A stretch of DNA of 64,000 nt, from assembly GCF_014281125.1 (NCBI RefSeq), contig NZ_JACOEA010000005.1, forward strand, positions 114,339 to 178,338, read 5' to 3'. A program made the translations under genes and the position numbers. The notes under the pieces were generated by a model. That model made no database searches, was not told the DNA's origin, and saw only the letters and a list, made by a program, of their open reading frames with translations. Shown here piece by piece: positions 26,768 to 34,131 of this stretch; position 1 is the stretch's first letter, and each line of letters opens with the position of its first letter. This stretch comes from Lawsonibacter celer. GTDB lineage: Bacteria; Bacillota; Clostridia; Oscillospirales; Oscillospiraceae.

Positions 26768-27487
26768 TTATATCGCCACATCTGTCGGCGGCGGAGAGCC
26801 GTCCTTCTCCGGCTTCTCCAGAAATTTCAGCATATCTGCGATTGTCTGTCTTGCGATGGTGGGATAGTCAAAGCGCTTTACAAAGGCTTTGGCCTCCGCG
26901 ATCTTTTCCTCCGGCACCCGGTAGATCCGCAGCGCTGCATCCAGAAAGCAATCCACCTTTTGGTCTATGGTAAACTCTGCGTCGCAAGGAATTGCCATGT
27001 ATCCCCAGATCATGCTGCCGGAGGCGATCTCCAGCCGGTAGAAGTCCTCCAAGGAACAGTCGGGCAGGTACTCCCGGAACACCACAGAGGTCAGCTTCTC
27101 AGCCACATTCCTCTGAATCAGTTTTGAGGGCAGGGACAGGGAGTAGGCGGAGCGGTATAAGTTCCGGGCTGCCTCACTGCATTCTGCCATGTGGAGCTGC
27201 AGCGCCGTCTCCGCGGCGTAGTACAGAACCCTGTCCTCGGTCTGGCCCAGCAGCAGATGTTTGGCGGCAGAAAACTGTCCGTTTAGAACGTATTCCACAA
27301 GCTCGCAAAGAATGTTTTCCTTCGCGCCAAAATCATGCACCATGGTGTTGACGTTGATTCCCGCTGCCGATGCGATCTGCCGAACGGAGGCCGCTTCGTA
27401 GCCCTTTTCCAAAAACATTCTCGCCGCCGTATACAGCACAAGCTTGCGGTCATGTAGTCGTTCCTGTTCGTTTCTGTGTGTCGCCAC
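26768..27487 (-). CDS. TetR/AcrR-family transcriptional regulator
   Basis: A 239-aa one-domain repressor type. The N-terminal helix-turn-helix (residues about 15-60: LYTAARMFLEKGYEAASVRQIASAAGINVNTMVHDFGAKENIL) is the standard TetR_N fold, and the C-terminal ligand domain is diverse. The GTG start at 27487 has GAGGTGG 6-10 bases upstream. It lies directly upstream of the giant surface-protein gene on the same strand with two palindromes in between, so it is a candidate regulator of that gene. A short palindrome AAACGCGTTT (27523-27532) between its own -10 and start could serve autoregulation. Confidence 0.88.
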   Translation of the reverse strand: MATHRNEQERLHDRKLVLYTAARMFLEKGYEAASVRQIASAAGINVNTMVHDFGAKENILCELVEYVLNGQFSAAKHLLLGQTEDRVLYYAAETALQLHMAECSEAARNLYRSAYSLSLPSKLIQRNVAEKLTSVVFREYLPDCSLEDFYRLEIASGSMIWGYMAIPCDAEFTIDQKVDCFLDAALRIYRVPEEKIAEAKAFVKRFDYPTIARQTIADMLKFLEKPEKDGSPPPTDVAI

Positions 27488-27977
27488 TCCACGCCACCTC
27501 TTTTACACAAATTATCAATTCAAAACGCGTTTATTTTCTGAGCAAAGTATAGCATTCAGACTGCAAAATTACAAGATGGCAGGTGAATTTTTCTCATGGT
27601 TTTCACATAAAGCAATAGACGGGATTTCTCCCGTCTATTGTCTCTCTCGATATGTGCCATTGACGAATTCACATCAAATTATGCAACAGGCCCTTTTCCT
27701 TTTTGCGTTGTATGATTCTATCGTCTTACTGCATATACTAAATACCGCCTACACTTAGGACAGAAAAATGCATATAAATGCAAAAATCTTCCCTTCGGAG
27801 GTTTTCCTAACGCGCATCCAACGCGTTGGATGTGCGTTAACTGCCTTAAATATTCAATTTGTATTTCAAATACCGACCTTTGTTATCTGGAGCCAATATT
27901 CTTCTGCATAATAACTGTATGATAAGTGTACTTTAAACTTGACTTAAACTTCAGCTAAGTGTAAGTTTTGTTCCCAT
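27488..27977. other. Non-coding gap between tetR and abiEii with a long palindrome
   Basis: AT-rich, without a credible gene. Besides the tetR promoter it contains an inverted repeat AATAGACGGGA/TCCCGTCTATT (about 27611-27635) and a near-perfect 32-base palindrome at 27808-27839, whose central 18 bases CATCCAACGCGTTGGATG are perfect. The central ACGCGT is shared with the small palindrome in front of tetR. Nothing else is evident. Confidence 0.55.
27546..27574 (-). promoter_or_regulatory. Predicted tetR promoter
   Basis: TTGTAA (27574-27569) and TATACT (27551-27546) on the minus strand with a 17-base spacer. The palindrome AAACGCGTTT at 27523-27532 lies just downstream, a good place for a repressor site. 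Confidence 0.5.
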
Positions 27978-28823
27978 TTATTCCGTGATGCTGTCCATAA
28001 TGTGCCGGACAGTGTCGCAGACATCGTCAAAGGAAATCTCCTTTGCATAGTTAAAATCGCGTTGATACTTTTTCCAGAAGCCCCGGAGCTGTTCGCTTAC
28101 ACGAATCTCCGCAATAATATCCGGGTAGATTTCCAGCACTTTATGGCTGCCGCGCTTGTCCGTGGTCCGTTCCAAAGCTTGCAGCAGCGTCTTTGCATTA
28201 CACTCCGCGCCGCGAAGGGCATACAGAATATATATGTCGTAAAAATCTCTCGGACGGGTATTGGCAATACTGCGGGACAGTACCGTTTCTATCTTCTCCG
28301 CTAACACTGTTTCAAGGTTATAGGCAAGGATGCTGATTGTCCGGTCATCGAACAGCAACGAAAAGGTATATTCGATTTCCCTCGGCGTGATAACATCCCC
28401 GGTAGTTACATCCACGGTCAAGGGTACGCTGATCGGCGGGTAGTTCGCTTTCAGAGCCACACGGATGCCCGGATAATCGTCACCCTCCCGGATGTCTGAA
28501 ATGTCCACCAGCTCAAACTTCACATCATCGGCAATTTCCACGGCGCAGATCTCTCCGAAGATTTCACGGATGGATTCATGCGTCAGCGTAAAGCCTTTGA
28601 TTGTTGTATCTAAATCCATTGTTGCCCTTGTGTCCAGACCGACGATTGCGGAAATAAGGAAGCCGCCTTTGAGTATGAAATTATGCTTGTACTTTGACAG
28701 CGAAATTCGCTCCAGCAGTCTTTCCAGCATATAGTTCTGCATGACGAGCTGGGCAGAGATATTCTTTTCCGCAGCTTTCTTTTTGATGAAGGCTTTAAGC
28801 TGCATCGGATTCTTTGTAATCAT
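27978..28823 (-). CDS. abiEii: AbiEii-type nucleotidyltransferase toxin
   Basis: A 281-aa protein of the AbiEii/DUF1814 family, a DNA polymerase beta-like nucleotidyltransferase. It shows the GG motif in FILKGGFLIS (residues 50-57) and the metal-binding acidic pair in DTRATMDLDTT (D70, D72), then a C-terminal helical part with RPRDFYDIYIL. AbiEii is the toxin of type IV AbiE systems, which cause growth arrest and phage exclusion. Its start overlaps the abiEi stop by four bases. On a mobile element it can stabilise the element or defend against phage. Confidence 0.9.
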   Translation of the reverse strand: MITKNPMQLKAFIKKKAAEKNISAQLVMQNYMLERLLERISLSKYKHNFILKGGFLISAIVGLDTRATMDLDTTIKGFTLTHESIREIFGEICAVEIADDVKFELVDISDIREGDDYPGIRVALKANYPPISVPLTVDVTTGDVITPREIEYTFSLLFDDRTISILAYNLETVLAEKIETVLSRSIANTRPRDFYDIYILYALRGAECNAKTLLQALERTTDKRGSHKVLEIYPDIIAEIRVSEQLRGFWKKYQRDFNYAKEISFDDVCDTVRHIMDSITE

Positions 28824-29413
28824 AATAGCACCTCCAAATAGCGCAGCACTTTGGGCTTCACACGAAGCTGATCTGCGTACTGCATCAGTTTGTGTATGTC
28901 TTTTTCTTTGGAAGCCGCGTATTTCTTCATTGCCGCGCCCACAATCTGAATGTCACTGCCGCTGCCGCGAAGGATGTCGCACAGCGTCCTTTCAAGGTCA
29001 TAAACACGGATAGGATTGCCGCAGGGGGATCTCAGTTCAATTACACCAAAAGAATAGTTCTCCGGCACAACTCGCTTGATGTTGATTCTTTCCTGTTTTA
29101 GCGATGGTGAATTGTAGCCTTTGGGGAATGTCATGGTGTACTGCGCCGGGGTTCGGTCAGAATAGCCCAGCAAATACAGCGCGGTATCGTGTGAGTATAT
29201 TCCTCGCCCATACTTCCGCTGCAGCAGGTAAAAATCATCTTCCCATGCATCGCTGCGCACATACAAACCGCGTCCGAAACGGTAAAGTTTTCCGTTCTCT
29301 ACAAGCTCCTGTAAAATGCTTCGGTGCAGCCCTGCTGCTGTCACCTGTTCTGCGGTAATCGTTCCGTCCCGCGACGCTTCCAATAGCTCTTTGACTTTTT
29401 CCTTGTTGGTCAT
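28820..29413 (-). CDS. abiEi: AbiEi-type antitoxin/repressor
   Basis: A 197-aa protein with an N-terminal winged helix (TNKEKVKELLEASRDGTITAEQVTAAGLHRSILQELVENGKLYRFGRGLYV) followed by the AbiEi C-terminal antitoxin domain (SHDTALYLLGYSDRTPAQYTMTFPKGYN). AbiEi proteins repress their operon by binding paired inverted repeats and neutralise AbiEii. ATG 29413 is chosen; a GTG nine bases upstream is possible. Two inverted repeats that fit as operators lie directly upstream. Host transcription from the spoVT promoter could read into this operon. Confidence 0.9.
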   Translation of the reverse strand: MTNKEKVKELLEASRDGTITAEQVTAAGLHRSILQELVENGKLYRFGRGLYVRSDAWEDDFYLLQRKYGRGIYSHDTALYLLGYSDRTPAQYTMTFPKGYNSPSLKQERINIKRVVPENYSFGVIELRSPCGNPIRVYDLERTLCDILRGSGSDIQIVGAAMKKYAASKEKDIHKLMQYADQLRVKPKVLRYLEVLL

Positions 29414-29431
29414 GATTGCCACCCCGCTTTC

Positions 29432-29529
29432 GACTACTACACATTATATTATACACAAAAGATGTGTTATAGTCAATTGCGGAGGCGACAATTACACATT
29501 AAATCATTCGCAAATGATGTGTTATTGTC
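29432..29529. promoter_or_regulatory. Paired inverted repeats upstream of abiE: predicted AbiEi operators
   Basis: Two related inverted repeats in tandem, 29432-29474 and 29487-29529. Each has half-sites of the type GAC(T/A)A..ACACAT and ATGTGTTAT(A/T)GTC, with centres 55 bases apart. AbiEi proteins are known to bind two such repeats cooperatively and repress abiE. The TA-rich stretch between them and the start would hold the promoter. Confidence 0.72.
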
Positions 29530-29662
29530 GTAGCTGGGTTTTTTGTGTAACCGTTGGTTTTCCGAAATCCTTTAAGCCACAGTATTTTTAGCCCTTATAA
29601 AAGCTTTTTTAACCATCTCGAATACGCATCGTCCCAAAGCTGTTCTTCGTCACTATGTACAG

Positions 29663-29836
29663 CTACCAGCCTCGGCGTTTGGCTAAATCGAGCATGGCGA
29701 AGCAGTATTTTTCCCACGGTGTCAATGTAGTCTGTGACGGGTCGCCCTCGCGGATACGCATAGTGCGGCGGATCTCCTTTGGAATGACAACACGGCCCAG
29801 ATCGTCGATGCGGCGTACAATTCCAGTCGCTTTCAT
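29663..29836 (-). CDS. spoVT: spoVT 5' fragment with element-derived tail (57 aa)
   Basis: Starts MKATGIVRRIDDLGRVVIPK after AGGAGGAG, the classic N-terminus of SpoVT/AbrB-type proteins, and continues to Gly31-Asp32-Pro33. There the right attachment core (29739-29746) switches the frame into element DNA and 24 foreign residues (SQTTLTPWEKYCFAMLDLAK...) up to a TAG. Only half of the AbrB swapped-hairpin domain is present, so this peptide should not bind DNA normally. The same 24 codons would be the natural C-terminus of the recombinase in the excised circle. Together with 8915-9367 it makes a full spoVT. Confidence 0.92.
   Translation of the reverse strand: MKATGIVRRIDDLGRVVIPKEIRRTMRIREGDPSQTTLTPWEKYCFAMLDLAKRRGW
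29718..29766. other. attR junction
   Basis: The element arm TGTCAATGTAGTCTGTGAC (29720-29738) abuts the core GGGTCGCC (29739-29746), then spoVT sequence CTCGCGGATACG. Inverted, the arm matches the left arm at 16 of 19 positions, giving attP dyad symmetry. The host flanks on the two sides are not similarly symmetric beyond a few bases. Confidence 0.88.
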
Positions 29837-29876
29837 ATATAAAACTCCTCCTGTGGTTTTGAATGGTAACGCTCCT

Positions 29877-29905
29877 TATTATCCGCAGGTTTCTTTTGCC
29901 TATGC
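29877..29905 (-). promoter_or_regulatory. Possible sigma-G-like promoter of spoVT
   Basis: On the minus strand GCATA (29905-29901) and GATAATA (29883-29877) are 17 bases apart and 41 bases before the spoVT start. They resemble the sigma-G pattern GHATR-N17/18-CATNHTA with one mismatch. B. subtilis spoVT is sigma-G-dependent, which makes the match plausible but not proven. Confidence 0.35.
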
Positions 29906-29985
29906 GGAAAGGACTGGTGGTTTCATTTGGAAAATGTTTGAGTGAAAACTTGCGGGATAGACAGAGAATATGATAGGATCATTTC

Positions 29986-30327
29986 ATGAAAGAGACGTTT
30001 GTACAAATCCATCAATTGGTCCGACAGATTCCGGCCGGACGGGTGGCCACCTATGGGCAGATTGCGCGCCTGCTGGGGCGGCCGCGCCTGAGCCGGGTAG
30101 TGGGATACGCCATGCACGACGCCCCGCCGGATGTGCCCTGCCATCGGGTGGTGAACCGGTTCGGAGGCCTGTGCGGCGCGTTTCTGCCCTGTGGGAAGGA
30201 GACCCACCGGATGCTGCTGGAGATGGAGGGTGTGGGGTTTGAACCGGACGGAACGGTGGATCTGGACCGCTTTTTGTGGGATGGCGGGGAAGCAGAGTGG
30301 AAGCGCGCAGGACCGGACGCCGATTGA
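29986..30327 (+). CDS. MGMT-family (alkyltransferase-like) protein
   Basis: A 113-aa protein consisting only of the DNA-binding/active-site domain of O6-alkylguanine transferases: IPAGRVATYGQIARLLGRPRLSRVVGYAMH followed by VPCHRVVNRFGGL. The reactive Cys of PCHRV is present, unlike Atl proteins that carry Trp there, but the N-terminal domain of Ogt/Ada is absent. It may be a small alkyltransferase or a damage-recognition protein. It is divergent from spoVT and upstream of the DUF815 gene. Confidence 0.87.
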   Translation: MKETFVQIHQLVRQIPAGRVATYGQIARLLGRPRLSRVVGYAMHDAPPDVPCHRVVNRFGGLCGAFLPCGKETHRMLLEMEGVGFEPDGTVDLDRFLWDGGEAEWKRAGPDAD

Positions 30328-30383
30328 CAGGCGGACGCTTCTGTCCTACAATAAAGGCCGTGAACAAAAAGGAGGCCTCTGCC

Positions 30384-31583
30384 ATGGAACTGGAACAACT
30401 GCGCCCCGCCCTCCACGGGGTCGCTGCCTATAAACATCTGACCGACGAGCCCATGATGGGCCTGGTTCTCTCGCTGCTGGACAAGCTGTCCGCCGGAGAC
30501 GGCACAGGGGCGCTGGAGGACTACACCCGTCTGTTCTACGAGCTGCGCGCCGCTGGATGCGGGGGACTTGGAGAGTGGCTGCACGACCAACTGCGCTATC
30601 AGGAGTCCCCCTATGCCCGGATGGTGGAGCAGGGGAGGGCGGACAGTGCCCTCGCCGAGGCGGCCCGGCGGGATGTTGACACCCTGGCCGCCCTGGCGGA
30701 GCTGGACTGCTCCGCAGTGCTGGCGCGGATGGGACAGACCGTGCCGCCGGACTTTTCCGCGACGGTGGAAGGTCTGCCCCGATGGACCTGCGGCGCACCG
30801 TTTTCCTTTGAGACGCTCACAGAGTTCTACCGTGCCAACGGCTCTGGTATTTTTGCCCGGTACAGGGCTTTCCTGTGGGAGGAGGGCAGGCTTTTCCCGG
30901 TGGCCGAGCCGGACAGTCAGACTCCGGAGGAGATGCTGGGCTATGAGCTGCAGCGGGACCAGGTGGTGGCCAACACCCGCGCCATGCTGGAGGGCCGCCA
31001 GGTGAACAACGTCCTGCTCTATGGGGACAGCGGCACGGGCAAATCCGCCACGGTGAAATCCCTGCTCTCTGTTCCGGGCTTTGACGATCTGTGCCTGATT
31101 GAGGTGCAGAAGGAGGAGCTGGCCGACCTGCCCGACCTCATCCGGAGGCTGGAGGGCCGCCGCCGGAAATTTATTTTGTTTATCGACGACCTGGCCTTTG
31201 ACCAGGACGACCGCACTTATTCCGTGCTTAAAACCATCCTGGAGGGCGGGCTGGAGCGGAGGCCCGCCAACGTGGCCATCTACGCCACCTCCAACCGCCG
31301 CCACCTGGTGCGCCAGACCTTTTCCGACCGGGCGGGGGACGAGGTGGACCGCACGGAGACCATTTCGGAAAAGACCTCTCTGTCCGAGCGCTTTGGCCTG
31401 CGCATCCCCTATCTGGCCCTGGGGAAGCCGGAATTTTTGGGGCTGGTGGAGCGTATGGCCGCACAGGCCGGTGTCACCCTGGACCGGGATACCCTCCGCG
31501 CCGAGGCGGCAAAATGGGAGATGCGCCATCCCGGAAGGACGCCCAGGACCGCGAAGCAGTTTATTGCCAGCCTGCACCTGTAA
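30384..31583 (+). CDS. DUF815-type AAA ATPase
   Basis: A 399-aa cytoplasmic ATPase. AAGGAGG precedes ATG 30384; the upstream frame extension overlaps the MGMT-like gene and is rejected. The N-terminal 170 residues are helical and poorly conserved. The C-terminal half is a AAA module with Walker A LLYGDSGTGKSATVKSLL, Walker B KFILFIDDLAF, a sensor region VAIYATSNRRHLVRQTFSDR and ERFGLRIPY. This matches the DUF815 (YDR-like ATPase) family found widely in bacteria, whose target is unknown. Confidence 0.87.
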   Translation: MELEQLRPALHGVAAYKHLTDEPMMGLVLSLLDKLSAGDGTGALEDYTRLFYELRAAGCGGLGEWLHDQLRYQESPYARMVEQGRADSALAEAARRDVDTLAALAELDCSAVLARMGQTVPPDFSATVEGLPRWTCGAPFSFETLTEFYRANGSGIFARYRAFLWEEGRLFPVAEPDSQTPEEMLGYELQRDQVVANTRAMLEGRQVNNVLLYGDSGTGKSATVKSLLSVPGFDDLCLIEVQKEELADLPDLIRRLEGRRRKFILFIDDLAFDQDDRTYSVLKTILEGGLERRPANVAIYATSNRRHLVRQTFSDRAGDEVDRTETISEKTSLSERFGLRIPYLALGKPEFLGLVERMAAQAGVTLDRDTLRAEAAKWEMRHPGRTPRTAKQFIASLHL

Positions 31584-31642
31584 AAACAGGGGGAAGCTCA
31601 TCTCCCTACCGGGCAGGCCCTGTTGAGAGGAGGAGCGGTAAC

Positions 31643-31852
31643 ATGAAATGTCCCTTTTGTGAAAGCGAGCTGGGCAACTGCTATCTGGAGAGCAGCGGAT
31701 TTCTGTACCTGACCACAAAGCTGCACCCCTTTGCGGGGCCGCAGATTGCCCCAAAGAAGGATAAGATCGCCCGCCTGAACGGCCGGAAGGAGGGGACTGG
31801 GATCCCGGTGCAGTACTGCCCCGCGTGCCGGAAGGTGATCTTCCGCTATTGA
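31643..31852 (+). CDS. Small zinc-ribbon protein
   Basis: A 69-aa protein with two zinc-binding CxxC knuckles, MKCPFCESELG at the N-terminus and YCPACRKVIFRY at the C-terminus, probably forming one zinc ribbon. It resembles the PF20097/DUF6487 group, whose role is unknown. ATG 31643 has GAGGAG eight bases upstream. It may be cotranscribed with the DUF815 ATPase, 59 bases upstream. Confidence 0.8.
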   Translation: MKCPFCESELGNCYLESSGFLYLTTKLHPFAGPQIAPKKDKIARLNGRKEGTGIPVQYCPACRKVIFRY

Positions 31853-31919
31853 GGGGCCGGCCCCGGCGGAAGTGGGAGGCAAAAGAGAGCGCCCCTGGCG
31901 GAGAACCGGCCGGGGGCGT

Positions 31920-32510
31920 TTTTGCGCGCTTACGGGTTCTGTTTTTTACATAGGCCTCTATGGCCGCGCGGAGAAAGGCGGCGCAGCCGGGGACCTGGCG
32001 GTCATAATAGGCGGTAAACCGCTCATTCTGAGTGTAGAGGGCGGCGCATGGGCCTGGGGCGTGTACCGGGGCCAGGAGCGCTCCAGCCACGCCCGGTGGA
32101 GGGCGGCCAGCTGCGCGCCCTCCGGCCCGGCGGGACTCTCCCGATTACGGACGGCTTGGGTCAGATGGGATTCAATTGGCTCTCCAGAGCCTACCTGCGG
32201 TCATACTCCTCCCGGGTCAGATCGAGCATCCAACCGCCGGCGCTTGGCCTCCAGGGCGGACAGGTGACTCTGCAGCGCCTCCTGGGCCTGAATCAGGGGT
32301 GTCCAGCAGACGGCCGATGTCGGCCAGGGAAAAGTCCACCTCCCGGTAGAAAAGAATCTGCTGGAGCCGGTCTACCTGCGCGGGGCCGTAAATGCGGTAG
32401 TCTGAGCGGGTGGTGCGCAGGGGTTTGAGCAGGCCGAACCGGTCATAGCAGCGCAGCGTGCGGGGGCTGACGCCGGACAGGTCAGCCAGCGCTTTGGCGG
32501 TGTATTCCAT
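31920..32510 (-). pseudogene. MerR-family regulator with TipAS-like domain, decayed by frameshifts
   Basis: The first 70 codons from ATG 32510 encode a good MerR HTH (MEYTAKALADLSGVSPRTLRCYDRFGLLKP ... YGPAQVDRLQQILFYREVDFSLADIGRLLDTP). The frame then shifts near 32310: the expected coiled coil continues one phase away (LIQAQEALQSHLSALEAKRRR), another shift gives DLTREEYDRR, and a stop follows. A TipAS-like C-terminus (AALYTQNERFTAYYDRQVPGCAAFLRAAIEAYV, about 31940-32040) is in yet another phase. At least three frame changes make this a pseudogene unless sequencing errors are involved. Intact relatives bind drugs and activate resistance genes. Confidence 0.83.
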
Positions 32511-32574
32511 GGATGGTCCCTCCTGACAAAGGGGAGTATAAGCTATGACGCAGGGGAAAGGTCAAGGGCTTTTT

Positions 32575-32608
32575 GAAAAAAGGCGGGCGCTTTAAGCGCC
32601 CGCCTTTG
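32575..32608 (-). terminator. Terminator of the D,D-carboxypeptidase gene
   Basis: GGCGGGCGCTT and its complement form a stem. On the minus strand it is followed by TTTTTTC, directly after the stop at 32612. Confidence 0.88.
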
Positions 32609-32611
32609 GTG

Positions 32612-34030
32612 TTATCGTTTTCTGCGGCGTCCGCCGGTATAGCGAGAGCCGCTGTAGGCATAGCCGCGGCGCCGGCCGCCGCCCCGCTGGCCCCGGAAAA
32701 GGACCCGGCGCAGCACCAGTACGGCGATGAGCACCAGCACCGCCGCGATCACGATACGTACCCAGAGCTGGCCGAAGAATTTCTGAATGCGGTCCAGCCG
32801 GTAGAGCCACTCGGAGCGGCTGACCGAGGTGTTGGCCACCAGGTCCAGGGTGCCGTATTCGGTGCCCTTGTAGGAGACCGTGATGCTTCCTAGAACCTGG
32901 CCCTCCTCCACCGGGGCCTCCACCGACTCTGCAATGAGGCTCCAGTCCCAGTCAAAATCCTTTACGTCCATATCGTTGGGCAGAGTTGCGGTAAGGGTGC
33001 CCTCGGGCCGCACCACCAGCGAATTGACCTGGTCGGACAGGGTGACCGGAATCTCGGCGATGTTCAAGGCGGTATCATCCAAAATGGTCTGCTGGGAGAA
33101 GTTGTTGAAACCCCACTCCAGCAGCCGGGCGGATTCGGAAAACTGCAGGCGGCTGGTGTTGCCGGCCGCGTCCTTGGGGTTCTCCGCCCCCAGCACCACG
33201 GAGATGAGGTTCTTGCCATTCTTGCTGGCGGAGGCGGCCAGGCAGTAGCCCGCCTCCGGAGTGGAGCCGGTCTTGATGCCGTTGGCGTACTCGTAGAGGT
33301 AGCCGGTGATCCGATAGTTGGAGATCAGGGCGTTGGTGTCACGCACCACCCGCTGCTCGTGGAGGTTGGTGGCGGGCACCGTGTAGTTCTTGGAGGAGAC
33401 GATGGTGCGGAATTCCGCGTGGTCCATGGCCTCGCGGCACATGAGATAGACATCATAGGCCGTGGTGTAATGGTCGTCGTCGTGGTAGCCGTGGGTGTTG
33501 GCAAAGTGGGTTTCCGCCATGCCGATCTCCGCCGCGCGCTGATTCATCTGCTCCACAAAGGCGGCGATGCTGCCGCTGACCGCCACAGCCAGGGCGTTGC
33601 AGGCCTCATTGGCGGAGGGAATCAGGGCGCAATTGAGCAGATCGCGCACCGTAAGCTGCTCCCCGGGCTTGATGTCGACTGTGGAGCCCCCCTCGCCGAT
33701 CCCGGTAAACACATCGTTGCTGACGGTGATCACCTGGTCCATGCTCAGATCCCCCCGGTCCACTGCCTCCAGAGCCAGAAGCGCGGTCATCACCTTGGTG
33801 ATGCTGGCGGGGTACATCCGCTCATGGGCGTTCTGGGCGTAGAGCACCTCGTCGGTATCCGGGTCGGCCAGCAGCGCGGCCCTGGCCTCAATGTGCATGC
33901 CGGCGACAATCCCGCTGGCCTCCGCGGTGGCGGTGGGGTCGGCGCTGCCGGCGGCAGCGGCTGGCAGGACCAGGAGTCCTGCCAGCAGGGGGATACAGAG
34001 GAAAAAGGACACAAGACGGTATTTTTTCAT
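32612..34030 (-). CDS. D-alanyl-D-alanine carboxypeptidase (peptidase S11, DacF-like)
   Basis: A 472-aa penicillin-binding protein that trims the terminal D-Ala of peptidoglycan stem peptides. It has a signal peptide (MKKYRLVSFFLCIPLLAGLL), the S11 motifs SITK (in YPASITKVMTAL, catalytic Ser), SAN (IPSANEACN) and KTG (GIKTGSTPEAG), a C-terminal PBP5 beta domain (residues about 320-410), then a transmembrane helix (WVRIVIAAVLVLIAVLVL) and a Gly/Arg/Tyr-rich tail. A true membrane span in place of the usual amphipathic anchor is a small oddity. DacF/DacB relatives act in spore cortex formation; whether this one is vegetative or sporulation-specific is not visible. Confidence 0.93.
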   Translation of the reverse strand: MKKYRLVSFFLCIPLLAGLLVLPAAAAGSADPTATAEASGIVAGMHIEARAALLADPDTDEVLYAQNAHERMYPASITKVMTALLALEAVDRGDLSMDQVITVSNDVFTGIGEGGSTVDIKPGEQLTVRDLLNCALIPSANEACNALAVAVSGSIAAFVEQMNQRAAEIGMAETHFANTHGYHDDDHYTTAYDVYLMCREAMDHAEFRTIVSSKNYTVPATNLHEQRVVRDTNALISNYRITGYLYEYANGIKTGSTPEAGYCLAASASKNGKNLISVVLGAENPKDAAGNTSRLQFSESARLLEWGFNNFSQQTILDDTALNIAEIPVTLSDQVNSLVVRPEGTLTATLPNDMDVKDFDWDWSLIAESVEAPVEEGQVLGSITVSYKGTEYGTLDLVANTSVSRSEWLYRLDRIQKFFGQLWVRIVIAAVLVLIAVLVLRRVLFRGQRGGGRRRGYAYSGSRYTGGRRRKR

Positions 34031-34131
34031 AGGAAACTCCCAAACAATGTGTTATACTGATTCTGTTACAGATTGCGCTTGTCATTATAGCAAACCAGAG
34101 CCTGCCGTGCAACAGGGGAGGCGGTTACAAA

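Larger units (their letters stand above)
9360..29746. mobile_element. Integrative mobilizable element inserted in spoVT (about 20.4 kb)
   Basis: Bounded by two copies of GGGTCGCC (9360-9367 and 29739-29746), each lying in the Gly-Asp-Pro codons of spoVT. It carries, left to right: serine recombinase, RhuM-family gene, small gene, relaxase with nested gene, MobC-like gene, possible origin region, replication-type ATPase, DUF6076-like and sigma-like genes, DUF6809-like gene, giant SLH surface protein, TetR regulator and AbiE toxin-antitoxin. A relaxase without type IV secretion or coupling-protein genes marks it as mobilizable, needing a helper. Its lower GC content than both flanks supports horizontal origin. 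Excision would regenerate intact spoVT. Confidence 0.93.

Noticed and set aside
9360..29746. The element as a full integrative conjugative element or a prophage
   Set aside because: No VirB4, VirD4/TcpA coupling protein, lysozyme-type transfer protein, capsid, terminase or tail genes were seen. The relaxase and MobC fit a mobilizable element.
29986..30327. Calling the MGMT-like protein an Atl (inactive) protein
   Set aside because: It retains the PCHRV cysteine where Atl proteins have Trp or Ala, so the family name is used without claiming inactivity.
30051..32090. A 679-codon minus-strand frame
   Set aside because: It is mostly antisense to the DUF815 ATPase and the MGMT-like gene. Only its first 50 codons contain a protein-like segment, which is the remnant of the TipAS domain, listed as a pseudogene.
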